A stretch of 64,000 nucleotides of DNA from the NCBI GenBank assembly GCA_902802105.1, contig CADCKR010000016.1:1-64000 (forward strand), read 5' to 3'. Positions 8,304 through 17,382 of the stretch are shown here, one piece after another. Source of the stretch: an uncultured Ruminococcus sp. GTDB taxonomy: Bacteria > Bacillota > Clostridia > Oscillospirales > Acutalibacteraceae. How positions within the stretch are numbered: the first letter of the stretch is position 1; each line of letters starts with the position of its first letter. Both the position numbers and the translations under genes were made by a program. The notes under the pieces are model-generated. The model ran no database searches and was not told the origin of the DNA. It saw nothing but the letters and a program-made list of their open reading frames with translations.

Positions 8304-9219
8304 ATGATAAAGGAAGCAATCGTTAAGATCGTAAGCAAGGAGGATCTTACTTATAATGAGGCTTATACCGTAATGAACGAAATTATGAGCGGAGAGACTA
8401 CCCCGACACAAAACGCAGCTTTTCTGGCAGCGCTTTCTACAAAGAGCGCAAAAGCCGAAACTACTGCCGAGATAGCCGGATGTGCCGCCGCTATGAGAGA
8501 CCACGCTACAAAGGTCGATACGGGAATGGATGTGCTTGAGATAGTCGGCACAGGCGGAGACAATGCGCAAAGCTTCAATATTTCCACAACATCAGCACTG
8601 GTCGCAGCAGCAGGCGGAGTAAAGGTCGCAAAGCACGGCAACCGTGCAGCGTCATCAAAAAGCGGAACAGCAGATTGTCTTGAAGCTCTGGGAGTCAACA
8701 TTGATCAGAGCCCCGAACGCTGCATCGAGCTTCTGAATGAGGTGGCCGGCATCACCTTCGATGCAGCTTCTGGGAGTTTATGATGATTACCTTGTTGAGC
8801 CTCTTGCTCAGGTGCTTATCGAGCTGGGAGTAAAGCGCGGCATGGTGGTCTATGGCACCGACAAGCTTGACGAGATATCACTCAGCTCTCCTACAAAGGT
8901 CTGCGAGATAAAGGACGGTTGGTTCAGAACATATACTATAACGCCCGAGCAGTTCGGACTTGAGCGCTGCACAAAGGACGAGCTCAAGGGCGGTTCACCT
9001 GTTGAAAACGCAGCTATTACCCGTGCCGTGCTTAACGGCGAAAAGGGTGCTCACCGCAGCGCAGTGCTTATGAATGCCGGTGCAGCTCTCTACATTGCCG
9101 GTAAGGCTGAAAATATGCAGGCAGGCGTTGACCTTGCAGCAAAGCTTATCGACACAGGCAAGGCTGCTTCTGTTCTTGAAAAATTCATAGAGGTAAGCAA
9201 CAGAAAAACAAGTATATGA
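8304..9219 (+). pseudogene. trpD: Anthranilate phosphoribosyltransferase, interrupted by internal deletion and frameshift
   Basis: The N-terminal part (frame of 8304) contains the PRPP motif [16 protein letters not shown] and [21 protein letters not shown] and reads to NEVAGITF, then runs into a stop at 8781-8783. The C-terminal part (frame of 8737) resumes at [15 protein letters not shown] and contains TDKLDEISL, ending at 9219. Family members have about 38 further residues between these points (the AMKxVxPVRxxLGxRTxFNxLGPLxNP stretch with an active-site Arg), so the joint near 8758-8770 lacks roughly 115 bases and changes frame. As read, no full-length TrpD can be made, although every other trp gene is intact. 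Either a recent inactivating deletion or an assembly error explains this. Confidence 0.9.
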
Positions 9220-9267
9220 TCGTCAGGCCAAGGGAGTGCCGGCGCTGCATTAACAGGAGGAATAAAT

Positions 9268-10053
9268 ATGACTATACTTGATAAGCTTGCTGAACACGCC
9301 AAAGAGCGCTGTGAAGCCTATAAGCGCAGTTTGCCGGCAAATGAGCTGATAAGGGAAGTTTCAGCAATGCCGAAGGGTGACGGAGCTTTTGAAAGATCGC
9401 TGCGCAGACCGGGACTTTCCTTTATCTGCGAATGCAAGAAGGCTTCTCCGTCAAAGGGACTGATAGCAGCGGATTTTCCGTATATACAAATAGCAAAGGA
9501 ATATGAGCAGGCAGGAGCCGACTGTATATCAGTGCTTACCGAACCGAAATGGTTTCTGGGGAGTGACAAATACCTTTGCGATATAGCAGAAGCAGTCTCA
9601 ATACCGTGTCTGAGGAAGGATTTTACCGTTGACGATTACATGATCTATCAGGCAAGAGCTTTCGGCGCATCGGCTGTACTGCTTATATGCGCTATACTGA
9701 GTGAATCGCAGCTTAATGAATACATCGCCCTGTGTGACGAGCTTGGATTATCTGCACTTACAGAAGCACATGACGAAGATGAGGTAAGCATGGCGCTGAG
9801 ATGCGGCGCACGTATTATCGGAGTAAATAACCGTGACCTGCGGGACTTTTCTGTTGATACGGGCAACAGCCGCCGTCTGCGTGAGATGATACCGGAAAAT
9901 ATTGTGTTCGTTTCCGAAAGCGGGATAAAGACCGCCGAAGATACAGCACTTCTGAGAAGCTCGGGCGCAGATGCTGTGCTTGTAGGTGAAGCACTTATGA
10001 AAGCCGCCGACAAAAAGCAGAAGCTTGCAGAGCTGAGGGGTAATTATGACTAA
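9268..10053 (+). CDS. trpC: Indole-3-glycerol phosphate synthase
   Basis: 261 residues, normal length. It closes the ring of carboxyphenylaminodeoxyribulose phosphate to indole-3-glycerol phosphate. Family motifs are in order: ICECKKASPSKG with catalytic Lys residues, DCISVLTEPKWF, PCLRKDF, IIGVNNRDL, VSESGI and VLVGEALM. GGAGG lies 9 bases before the ATG. It overlaps trpF by 8 bases, so the two are translated as neighbours but remain separate proteins, unlike the E. coli fusion. Confidence 0.96.
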   Translation: MTILDKLAEHAKERCEAYKRSLPANELIREVSAMPKGDGAFERSLRRPGLSFICECKKASPSKGLIAADFPYIQIAKEYEQAGADCISVLTEPKWFLGSDKYLCDIAEAVSIPCLRKDFTVDDYMIYQARAFGASAVLLICAILSESQLNEYIALCDELGLSALTEAHDEDEVSMALRCGARIIGVNNRDLRDFSVDTGNSRRLREMIPENIVFVSESGIKTAEDTALLRSSGADAVLVGEALMKAADKKQKLAELRGNYD

Positions 10054-10654
10054 AATAAAAATGTGCGGTCTGACAAGCTATGAGGATATAAAAGCCGCAA
10101 ATGAGCTCAGGCCTGATTATATCGGGTTCGTATTTGCAAAGAAAAGCAAAAGGTTCGTCACGTTTGAAAAGGCAAAAGCTCTCAGAGCCGGGCTTGAATG
10201 CAGCATAAAAGCTGTAGGAGTTTTTGTGGATGAGGATATAAGAACAGTTGCAGAATTGCTGAATTGTGGTATAATAGATATTGCACAGCTTCACGGAAAA
10301 GAAGATGATGATTATATCGTCCGTCTTAAGGCTATGACGCACAAAACGGTGATGAAGGCTTTTCGCATAAGCACAAAGCAGGATGCAGCCGCTGCGCAGG
10401 CAAGCCCTGCCGACATTGTTCTGCTTGATGCGGGCGCAGGCGGCGGCGTAACCTTTGACTGGTCGCTTGTGAGCACTGTTGAGCGGCCGTATTTTTTGGC
10501 AGGCGGTCTTGCGCCGGATAATGCTGCCGATGCTGTAGCTGCTCTGCACCCCTTTGCACTTGATGTAAGCTCAGGCATTGAAACAGACGGACACAAGGAT
10601 AAGAAAAAAATGGCGGCATTTATTGATGCCGTGAGAAAGGAAGATATTCGATGA
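10046..10654 (+). CDS. trpF: Phosphoribosylanthranilate isomerase
   Basis: 202 residues, a (beta/alpha)8 barrel that performs the Amadori rearrangement of phosphoribosylanthranilate. It starts [14 protein letters not shown] with the catalytic Cys, then [20 protein letters not shown], the catalytic Asp in [14 protein letters not shown] and LDVSSGIE. It overlaps trpC (8 bases) and trpB (4 bases, ATGA), which indicates tight coupling in the operon. Confidence 0.95.
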   Translation: MTKIKMCGLTSYEDIKAANELRPDYIGFVFAKKSKRFVTFEKAKALRAGLECSIKAVGVFVDEDIRTVAELLNCGIIDIAQLHGKEDDDYIVRLKAMTHKTVMKAFRISTKQDAAAAQASPADIVLLDAGAGGGVTFDWSLVSTVERPYFLAGGLAPDNAADAVAALHPFALDVSSGIETDGHKDKKKMAAFIDAVRKEDIR

Positions 10655-11841
10655 CAAATCCAAAAGGACGCTTTGGCATACACGGCGGGCAATATATTCC
10701 CGAAACGCTGATGAATGCTGTTATAGAGCTTGAAGAAGCGTATAACAAATATAAAAACGACCCTGATTTTTGCAGGGAGCTTGAAGATCTTTTCAATAAT
10801 TATGCAAACAGGCCTTCAAGGCTTTATTATGCCGAAAACATGACAAAAAGCCTTGGCGGCGCAAAAATATATCTCAAGCGCGAAGACCTCAACCACACGG
10901 GCGCACACAAGATAAACAACGTGCTTGGTCAGGCGCTGCTTGCAAAGAAAATGGGCAAAACACGCCTTATTGCCGAAACAGGCGCAGGCCAGCACGGAGT
11001 AGCCACTGCTACAGCGGCAGCTCTTATGGGTATGGAATGTGTTGTTTTCATGGGTGAAGAAGACACCAGGCGTCAGGCTCTTAACGTATACAGGATGAAG
11101 CTTCTCGGCTCTGAGGTAATACCCGTAAAAAGCGGTACTGCAACGCTCAAGGATGCTGTTTCTGAGGCTATGCGCGAGTGGACAAAGCGTATTGACGATA
11201 CACATTACTGTCTTGGTTCTGTTATGGGGCCGCACCCGTTTCCGACTATTGTACGTGATTTTCAGTCCGTTATCTCCAAGGAGACCAAAAAGCAGATACT
11301 TGAAAAAGAGGGCAGACTTCCCGATGCCGTGCTTGCCTGTGTGGGCGGCGGCTCAAATGCAATAGGCAGCTTCTATCATTTCATCGGGGATAAAAATGTG
11401 CGTCTTATCGGCTGTGAGGCGGCAGGAAGAGGCATCGACACCTTTGAAACAGCCGCTACGATATCAACCGGCAGGCTCGGGATCTTCCACGGAATGAAGT
11501 CCTATTTCTGTCAGGATGACATGGGGCAGATCGCGCCTGTTTATTCTATCTCCGCAGGCCTTGATTATCCCGGAGTAGGCCCTGAACACGCATATCTTCA
11601 CGATATCGGAAGAGCAGAATATGTTGCAGTGACCGATGATGAAGCCGTGAATGCTTTTGAGTACCTTTCAAAGACAGAGGGAATAATCCCTGCCATTGAA
11701 TCGGCTCATGCTGTAGCCTATGCAATTAAGCTTGCTCCGGCTATGGATAAGGATAAAATAATCGTTATTACTATCTCCGGCAGGGGAGACAAGGACTGTG
11801 CAGCTATTGCACGTTACAAAGGGGAGGATATATATGACTAA
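10651..11841 (+). CDS. trpB: Tryptophan synthase beta chain
   Basis: 396 residues. PLP enzyme joining indole and serine to give tryptophan. [16 protein letters not shown] contains the PLP Lys, [12 protein letters not shown] the substrate-binding loop with the catalytic Glu, and [10 protein letters not shown] the phosphate-binding glycine loop. This is the TrpB1 type that pairs with TrpA. It overlaps trpA by 8 bases. Confidence 0.97.
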   Translation: MTNPKGRFGIHGGQYIPETLMNAVIELEEAYNKYKNDPDFCRELEDLFNNYANRPSRLYYAENMTKSLGGAKIYLKREDLNHTGAHKINNVLGQALLAKKMGKTRLIAETGAGQHGVATATAAALMGMECVVFMGEEDTRRQALNVYRMKLLGSEVIPVKSGTATLKDAVSEAMREWTKRIDDTHYCLGSVMGPHPFPTIVRDFQSVISKETKKQILEKEGRLPDAVLACVGGGSNAIGSFYHFIGDKNVRLIGCEAAGRGIDTFETAATISTGRLGIFHGMKSYFCQDDMGQIAPVYSISAGLDYPGVGPEHAYLHDIGRAEYVAVTDDEAVNAFEYLSKTEGIIPAIESAHAVAYAIKLAPAMDKDKIIVITISGRGDKDCAAIARYKGEDIYD

Positions 11842-12601
11842 AATAAAACAGGCGTTCCATAGCGGAAAGGCATTCATTCCCTTTATAACCTGCGGCGATC
11901 CTGATCTTGAAACGACAGCGGCAGCCGTAAGAGCAGCCGCTGCAAACGGCGCCGACCTTATAGAGCTTGGCATACCGTTTTCGGATCCTACTGCCGAGGG
12001 TCCTGTGATACAGGGTGCGAACATACGCGCGCTCAGCGGCGGAGTAAATACAAACAAAATATTTGATCTTGTCCGTGACCTGCGCAGGGATGTTACCGTT
12101 CCGCTTGTGTTTATGACTTATGCAAACGTAGTTTTTTCCTACGGTGCAGATAAATTCATCAGCACCTGTGCGGATATCGGCATTGACGGTCTGATACTTC
12201 CCGATATCCCCTTTGAGGAAAAGGAGGAGTTCCTTGATATCTGCCATAAATATGATGTTGCGCTTATCTCACTCATAGCTCCTACATCTGCCGACCGTGT
12301 CGGCATGATAGCAAGAGAGGCTGAGGGCTTTATCTACCTTGTGTCAAGTCTCGGCGTGACAGGCGTAAGAAGTGAGATAAAAACCGATCTTTCGTCTATT
12401 GTAAAGGTAATACGTGAAAACACGGATATCCCCGTCGCTGTAGGCTTTGGCATTTCAACACCTCAGCAGGCGCACGATATGGCTGCTGTTTCCGATGGTG
12501 CGATAGTCGGTTCTGCTGTTGTAAAGCTCCTTGAAAAGTACGGCAAGGACGCTCCTGCATACGTCGGAGAATATGTGCGCTCTATGAAGGCTGCTTTGTG
12601 A
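11834..12601 (+). CDS. trpA: Tryptophan synthase alpha chain
   Basis: 255 residues from the ATG at 11834, chosen because GGGGAGG lies just upstream and the family N-terminus ([20 protein letters not shown]) starts there. It cleaves indole-3-glycerol phosphate to indole and glyceraldehyde 3-phosphate. Catalytic Glu is in [11 protein letters not shown] and catalytic Asp in ILPDIPFEE; the phosphate site is VGFGIS...GAIVGSAVV. It is the last trp gene, and no terminator is seen between it and the next gene. Confidence 0.96.
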   Translation: MTKIKQAFHSGKAFIPFITCGDPDLETTAAAVRAAAANGADLIELGIPFSDPTAEGPVIQGANIRALSGGVNTNKIFDLVRDLRRDVTVPLVFMTYANVVFSYGADKFISTCADIGIDGLILPDIPFEEKEEFLDICHKYDVALISLIAPTSADRVGMIAREAEGFIYLVSSLGVTGVRSEIKTDLSSIVKVIRENTDIPVAVGFGISTPQQAHDMAAVSDGAIVGSAVVKLLEKYGKDAPAYVGEYVRSMKAAL

Positions 12602-12619
12602 TGATCGGAGGAGTTTCAT

Positions 12620-13096
12620 TTGCACATAATGCCTGATACTGAAAGGAATGCTTCCAAATCAGAAAAAAAAGTAATTGACAGCGGCAGCCTGCCTCCGGAT
12701 AAGGAGCGCAGGCTTTGTGCCGCAGGCATAAAAAGGGATATTATACTGATAGGAGCACTGATCGCCACAGGCCTGCTCATCGTTCTTGCGGTATGGCTGT
12801 TTTCGGGTAAGGGGCAGATCGTTGAGGTCCGTGTTGACGGCAGAGTCACTGCCCGTTACAGTCTTTCTCAGGATATGACAGTGAGGCTGAATGGCGAAGG
12901 CGGGAGCAATCTTCTTGTTATAAGCGGCGGCGAAGCGTTTGTTCAGGATGCGGACTGTCCTGATAAGCTTTGTGTAAAAACAGGCCGTATCAGCCGTCAG
13001 GGACAGTCGGTGATATGTCTTCCGCACAGGCTTGTTGTAGAGATAAAGGGCGATGCTCCCGTAAAGACAGACGATATTGATGTTTTTGTGAAGTGA
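12620..13096 (+). CDS. NusG domain II membrane-anchored protein
   Basis: 158 residues from a TTG start placed 9 bases after GGAGG; an ATG at 12629 is the alternative but is spaced too far. One transmembrane helix lies at about 45-62 (LIGALIATGLLIVLAVWLF) followed by an outside beta domain with DADCPDKLCVKTGRISRQGQ and ICLPHRLVVEI, the pattern of NusG_II (DUF1312) proteins. Two close Cys residues in DCPDKLC could bind a cofactor or disulfide. Proteins of this type sit beside Gx transporters and ApbE in many Firmicutes and are thought to act in envelope flavin or quinone redox functions; the exact role is unknown. Confidence 0.8.
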   Translation: MHIMPDTERNASKSEKKVIDSGSLPPDKERRLCAAGIKRDIILIGALIATGLLIVLAVWLFSGKGQIVEVRVDGRVTARYSLSQDMTVRLNGEGGSNLLVISGGEAFVQDADCPDKLCVKTGRISRQGQSVICLPHRLVVEIKGDAPVKTDDIDVFVK

Positions 13097-13100
13097 TGGT

Positions 13101-13631
13101 ATGAAAGAAAAACGGCGCTCAGCCCTGATAAGAAAAACCGCTGCTTTCGGTGTGCTTACGGCGCTTGCGCTGATATTCAGCTATGTTGAAGCGCAGGTCC
13201 CGGCATTTTTTGCATTTCCGGGAATGAAGCTTGGCCTTACAAATATCGTTGTGCTGATCGCTCTCTATCGCATGGGTAATGTATCTGCAATGACTATAAA
13301 TCTGCTGAGGATAGTTCTTGTTTCAATACTGTTCGGCAGCTTCAGCTCATTTGTGTACAGTATGGCAGGAGGTATGCTTTCAACTGCTGTGATGATGCTT
13401 TTGAAAATGACGGGAAAATTTCGTCCGGTCACAGTCAGTATCGCAGGCGGCGTGTCACACAATATCGGGCAGATAATTGCCGCAATGATAGTTATGAGCA
13501 CATCAGGCATTGTATGGTATCTCAGTGTGCTGTGGTTTACCGGACTGCTTTCGGGAGCGCTTATCGGGGTTTTGGGCAGTATAATACTTAGCCGTCTGCC
13601 GGAGAAGCTTTTTATGGGAGGAAAAATATGA
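13101..13631 (+). CDS. Gx transporter family membrane protein (Hpre_diP_synt_I family)
   Basis: 176 residues with about five membrane helices. The signature FFAFPGMKLGLTNIVVLIAL and the following LRIVLVSILFG, GGMLSTAVM and GGVSHNIGQI mark the family once called heptaprenyl diphosphate synthase component I and now placed among ECF-like Gx transporters. Its substrate is not established; neighbours (NusG-II and ApbE) suggest a precursor for envelope redox cofactors. It is 4 bases after the NusG-II stop and overlaps apbE by 4 bases. Confidence 0.82.
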   Translation: MKEKRRSALIRKTAAFGVLTALALIFSYVEAQVPAFFAFPGMKLGLTNIVVLIALYRMGNVSAMTINLLRIVLVSILFGSFSSFVYSMAGGMLSTAVMMLLKMTGKFRPVTVSIAGGVSHNIGQIIAAMIVMSTSGIVWYLSVLWFTGLLSGALIGVLGSIILSRLPEKLFMGGKI

Positions 13632-14662
13632 GGAAGGTCATTTCTTTGTCAGGTTTGCTGCTTTGCCTTTGCTTATGCGGCTGTGATGCAGGAAACACAC
13701 AAGGCTATGATTATGCAGAGCGTGAGATATTTGCGATGGACACGGCAATGACGATAAAAGCATACGGCAAAGATGCTGAGCTGGCTGTGGATGAAGCGGT
13801 CGATGAGATAAAAAGACTTGACACACTGCTTTCGGTCGGAATTGACGCAAGCGAGGTAAGCAGAATCAATTTCAGCGGCGAAGGCACGCTTTCCGAAGAC
13901 ACTCAGTACCTTGTTGAGCGTTCTCTGGAGATATTCAAAAGTACCGATGGCGCCTATGACATTACCGTATATCCCTTGATGAAGCTCTGGGGCTTTATTG
14001 ACATTACACCTGCTTTGCCTGACGAAAGCCGGATAAGGGAGGTGCTTTCCTTTGCCGGAAGCGATAAGCTGAGCCTTAAAGGGAACAGGCTTGTACTCGG
14101 CGAGGCTCAGGGCATTGATCTCGGCGGCATTGCAAAGGGTTATACCGGCAGCCGGATAATGGATATTTTTAAAAAGCACGAATTGATATCCGGCATGGTA
14201 TCGCTTGGCGGTAATGTTCAGCTATATGGCGCCAAGCCGGACGGCAGCCTTTGGCGCTGCGGCATTACAGACCCGGAGCATCCTTATGACGGCAGCTTTA
14301 TTGGCGTTGTCAGTCTGCGTGACAAGGCGGTGATAACCTCCGGCGGCTATGAGCGGAATTTTACTGACACTTCCGGAAAGACTTACCATCATATAATGGA
14401 TATGAAAACAGGCTATCCTGCGGAAAGCGGGCTTCTTTCGGTCACTATCGTGAGCAGTGACGGCACTCTTGCCGACGCTCTTTCAACGGCCTGTTTCGTT
14501 ATGGGTGCAGACAAAGCAGCAGAATATTGGCGCAATTCAGGCTATGAATTTGACATGATAATTTTAACAGCAGACGGCAAGCTGTCAGTTACAGACGGTC
14601 TTTCAGACAGTTTTGAATCAGACCGTGAATATGACATCATCAACAGCTTGCCGCCCGCGTAA
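13628..14662 (+). CDS. apbE: FAD:protein FMN transferase, lipoprotein
   Basis: 344 residues. The signal peptide ends LCLCGC with the lipid-bearing Cys, so the enzyme acts outside the membrane. ApbE motifs are in order: FAMDTAMTIKAYG, VYPLMKLWGF, IDLGGIAKGYT, MVSLGGNVQLYG, YHHIMDMKTGYPA and DALSTACFVMG. It attaches FMN from FAD to threonine in target flavoproteins such as Rnf/Nqr subunits or extracellular electron-transfer proteins. Overlap with the Gx transporter gene makes it the end of a three-gene unit. Confidence 0.92.
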   Translation: MRKVISLSGLLLCLCLCGCDAGNTQGYDYAEREIFAMDTAMTIKAYGKDAELAVDEAVDEIKRLDTLLSVGIDASEVSRINFSGEGTLSEDTQYLVERSLEIFKSTDGAYDITVYPLMKLWGFIDITPALPDESRIREVLSFAGSDKLSLKGNRLVLGEAQGIDLGGIAKGYTGSRIMDIFKKHELISGMVSLGGNVQLYGAKPDGSLWRCGITDPEHPYDGSFIGVVSLRDKAVITSGGYERNFTDTSGKTYHHIMDMKTGYPAESGLLSVTIVSSDGTLADALSTACFVMGADKAAEYWRNSGYEFDMIILTADGKLSVTDGLSDSFESDREYDIINSLPPA

Positions 14663-14682
14663 CTGTCGCATTAAGAAGCCTA

Positions 14683-14711
14683 TTGATTATTTCTGCTTTG
14701 CATGATATAAT
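14683..14711 (+). promoter_or_regulatory. Promoter of the Rrf2 regulator gene
   Basis: TTGATT (14683-14688), 17 bases, TATAAT (14706-14711), about 49 bases before the ATG. Rrf2 proteins often autoregulate, but no clear symmetric operator is seen. Confidence 0.7.
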
Positions 14712-14759
14712 TAGACATATCTTATAAGAAACAGACACACAAGGAGAAGGTGAAGCCGT

Positions 14760-15155
14760 ATGATATCCACAAAAGGACGCTATGCCCTGAGAGTTATGCT
14801 CGACCTTGCAAAGCAGAACAGTGAAGGGTATATCCCGCTGAAGGATATTGCCGAAAGAGAACAAATATCCAAGAAATACCTTGAAATAATAGTAAAGGAG
14901 CTTGTCAGCGCAAAGTTAGTTACCGGAGTAAGCGGCAAGGGAGGAGGCTACAAGCTCTCGCGCGATATAAACGATTATTCCGTAGGTGAAATATTAGAGG
15001 TTACGGAAGGCTCTCTTGCAGTAGTAGCCTGCCTTGAAAACGGTGCGGAAAAATGTCCCAGAGCTGACAGCTGCGACACGCTGCCCATGTGGTCAGAGCT
15101 GGACCGCATGATACACGACTTCTTTTATTCAAAAAAGCTGACCGACCTGCTGTAA
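14760..15155 (+). CDS. Rrf2-family transcriptional regulator, IscR-like
   Basis: 131 residues. N-terminal winged helix: MISTKGRYALRVMLDLA, then ISKKYLEIIVKEL and GKGGGYKLSR, all strong Rrf2 marks. Three Cys in ACLENGAEKCPRADSC match the Fe-S cluster ligands of IscR-type sensors, so DNA binding is probably controlled by Fe-S status or redox. No isc/suf genes follow in this window; the target is unknown. Own promoter and own terminator make it a single-gene unit. Confidence 0.9.
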   Translation: MISTKGRYALRVMLDLAKQNSEGYIPLKDIAEREQISKKYLEIIVKELVSAKLVTGVSGKGGGYKLSRDINDYSVGEILEVTEGSLAVVACLENGAEKCPRADSCDTLPMWSELDRMIHDFFYSKKLTDLL

Positions 15156-15169
15156 TATAATATCACTTA

Positions 15170-15207
15170 AAAAGCACTGAATGCGATATATGCACTCAGT
15201 GCTTTTT
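15170..15207 (+). terminator. Intrinsic terminator after the Rrf2 gene
   Basis: AAAGCACTGAATGC pairs with GCACTCAGTGCTTT, then TTTTGTGTT. Confidence 0.8.
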
Positions 15208-15253
15208 GTGTTATATAAAGAAAAATAACAAAAAATTATTTTAAAGAAAAATA

Positions 15254-15282
15254 TTGAATGTGACAAAAAATTATGATATTAT
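15254..15282 (+). promoter_or_regulatory. Promoter of the M13 peptidase-ABC exporter operon
   Basis: TTGAAT (15254-15259), 17 bases, TATTAT (15277-15282). The following 5' leader contains the palindromic repeat at 15308-15369. Confidence 0.6.
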
Positions 15283-15307
15283 GATTATAAACTATGCAAT
15301 AATACTC

Positions 15308-15369
15308 ATACTAATACCTGACAAAAAGCAGACAATTTTTGCGGTTTGATTTTTATCAGGTATTAGTAT
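15308..15369 (-). repeat. Family 1 short palindromic repeat, copy A
   Basis: 62 bp with ends ATACTAATACCTGA and its complement. This copy is inverted relative to the other short copies at 30573 and 49512. It lies between the promoter and the ribosome site of the M13 gene, so its RNA hairpin is inside the 5' leader. Confidence 0.88.
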
Positions 15370-15398
15370 CAGAAACCCAAAAAGAAAGGATGTAGATT

Positions 15399-17378
15399 AT
15401 GCGAAAAAAACTGCTGCCGCTGCTGATTGCATTAGCCGCACTCATTTCGTTTTCGTCATGCAGTGAAGCACCGGTCATGCCGGAACCAATGACGTCATCA
15501 ACGCCAAAGTTAGAAAAGCCGGCTATCGGCGAAAACTACTACGGACACATCAACTTTGAGTTTCTTTCAAAGGGACAGATGCCGCATGGAAAAACCGGTG
15601 CCTATGGTACCATGAGCAATCTTAATGATGCGATGCTGGAATATGTTAGTGATCTGATAGACCGCTGCGCAGAAAGTACTCCCGAAAGCGGTTCGCTTGA
15701 AGAGATCATAAAGGAAATGTATCAGCAGTATCTTGATGTTGATGCAAGAAATAAAGCCGGCATAGATGTTCTTATGCCGCTTTTGGGAATGATCGAAGCG
15801 TGTGAGACGCCTGACGAGCTTGTAAATGCAATGGCAGCAGCCTATACTAATTATGGAGTGAAATCCTTCATAAGCCTGAAGGTAAATCCGAACCATGTGG
15901 ATGCCAGCGAGAATATACTTTATATGATGAATTACAACTCAATGGGCCATATGAAAGAAAACTTCACAAAAACCGACAACGGTTCGGAAGAAATGGGAAA
16001 TTTTATTGAATCGGTGCTTTGTGTGCTGAATGTCAAGCCCGAAGAAGCAAAAGAGAGAGCCAAAAAAGCAGTAAAGATGGTCAATGAGATCATGAAGGCA
16101 AGCTTTGATATTGAGGATACTGAAATCATTGAAAATCATTTCAATATATACGGAAAGAATAAGCTGAATGCGCTGCTTAGCAATATTGATACCGATAAAA
16201 TGTTCCGTGCTTTCGGTATCAACCCGAAAAAGATAATTGTATATGACGTTTCTCAGGCAAAAAAGATAAACGAATTTATGACAAAGGAATATATGAGGGA
16301 ACTGAAAGACTACGTAATTGCCTGTGTGGGCTATGAATATTCTGATATGTTTCCGCTTAAATATTCTGACAAAATCTCTAAGATTGGAAATTTTGAGAAA
16401 AACCCCGAAAAGAGCGCGAAGTCGTTTGTTGCAAAAATTCTGGAAGAAGAGCTGGGTGTTGTTTACGGCCGTGAGATATGTACGAAAGAAGTCATGGATT
16501 TCGTTGAAAAAATGGTCGGTGATATCAAAGACTCCTGCCGTAACCTGATAAAGAACTGCAAAAGGCTGGGAGATGATTCCAAAGAAAAATATATCTCCAA
16601 GCTTGACAATATGGTAGTCCTTTTGGGATATAACGATAATATTGAAGTGCCTTACATTATAACTCCTGCAAAGGAAGGCGGAGATATGCTCAGTAATTGT
16701 GTGGCTGTCAAAAGCGCCAGGGCACGCCAGAACCTTGCAGAGCTTGAGCAGAAGGTGAACAGGGAAACATGGGGAATGTCGGCGATAGAAGCAAATGCCG
16801 TATATAACCCGTTGGTAAATACTTTCACGATACCGGCAGTTATCATGTCCAAGCCGTTCATGGATCCTGCATGGGGTGAATATAAGAACCTTGGTATGCT
16901 TGGTTATATCGTAGCTCATGAAATGAGCCATGCATTCGATTCTAAAGGATTCAAGTTCAATGAGATAGGCACCTACTCTCCTGAACGGATAAATGAAGAG
17001 GATCAGGAGAAATATCATGAGCTTATGAAAAGAGTAGAAAATTACTACAACAACTATAAGCTTCTTGATGTGTATAATATCAACGGTGTGCAGACGCTTT
17101 CGGAAAATATAGCCGATCTTGCAGCGGTGCAGTGTATTCTTGGGATCGCTCACAGCAAGGAAGAGTGTAAAGAGATATTTGAAGGCATAGCAGAGCAATG
17201 GGCGTCACTTGAGCTTTTGACAGACCTTATTTTAACTCTGGAGAGTGATGTACACAGTCCCGGCGAAGCAAGAGTGAATGCCGTTGTATCGTCTATGGAT
17301 CAGTTCTATGAGGTCTATGACATCAAGGAGACAGATAAAATGTATGTGGCTCCTGAAGACAGAGTAAAGGTATGGTGA
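15399..17378 (+). CDS. M13-family zinc metallopeptidase, lipoprotein (PepO/neprilysin-like)
   Basis: 659 residues, near normal for M13 (about 630-680). The signal peptide ends ISFSSC. Zinc and catalytic motifs are VAHEMSHAFD (His507, Glu508, His511) and ENIADLA (Glu569, Asp573). The substrate-binding NAVYNPLVNTFTIPA matches the M13 NAxYNP...PA pattern, and the chain ends VKVW like family members. It should cleave small peptides at the outer face of the membrane. HEMSH with Met and Ser inside the motif is slightly atypical (family usually HEITH or HELTH). AGAAAGGATG precedes the ATG. It is four bases from the ABC permease gene, so export and proteolysis are probably linked. Confidence 0.9.
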   Translation: MRKKLLPLLIALAALISFSSCSEAPVMPEPMTSSTPKLEKPAIGENYYGHINFEFLSKGQMPHGKTGAYGTMSNLNDAMLEYVSDLIDRCAESTPESGSLEEIIKEMYQQYLDVDARNKAGIDVLMPLLGMIEACETPDELVNAMAAAYTNYGVKSFISLKVNPNHVDASENILYMMNYNSMGHMKENFTKTDNGSEEMGNFIESVLCVLNVKPEEAKERAKKAVKMVNEIMKASFDIEDTEIIENHFNIYGKNKLNALLSNIDTDKMFRAFGINPKKIIVYDVSQAKKINEFMTKEYMRELKDYVIACVGYEYSDMFPLKYSDKISKIGNFEKNPEKSAKSFVAKILEEELGVVYGREICTKEVMDFVEKMVGDIKDSCRNLIKNCKRLGDDSKEKYISKLDNMVVLLGYNDNIEVPYIITPAKEGGDMLSNCVAVKSARARQNLAELEQKVNRETWGMSAIEANAVYNPLVNTFTIPAVIMSKPFMDPAWGEYKNLGMLGYIVAHEMSHAFDSKGFKFNEIGTYSPERINEEDQEKYHELMKRVENYYNNYKLLDVYNINGVQTLSENIADLAAVQCILGIAHSKEECKEIFEGIAEQWASLELLTDLILTLESDVHSPGEARVNAVVSSMDQFYEVYDIKETDKMYVAPEDRVKVW

Positions 17379-17382
17379 TAAA

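Noticed and set aside
15939..17198. 419-codon antisense frame opposite the M13 peptidase gene
   Set aside because: The plus strand encodes a full M13 protein with all motifs; the antisense frame lacks a ribosome site and reads as shadow sequence.
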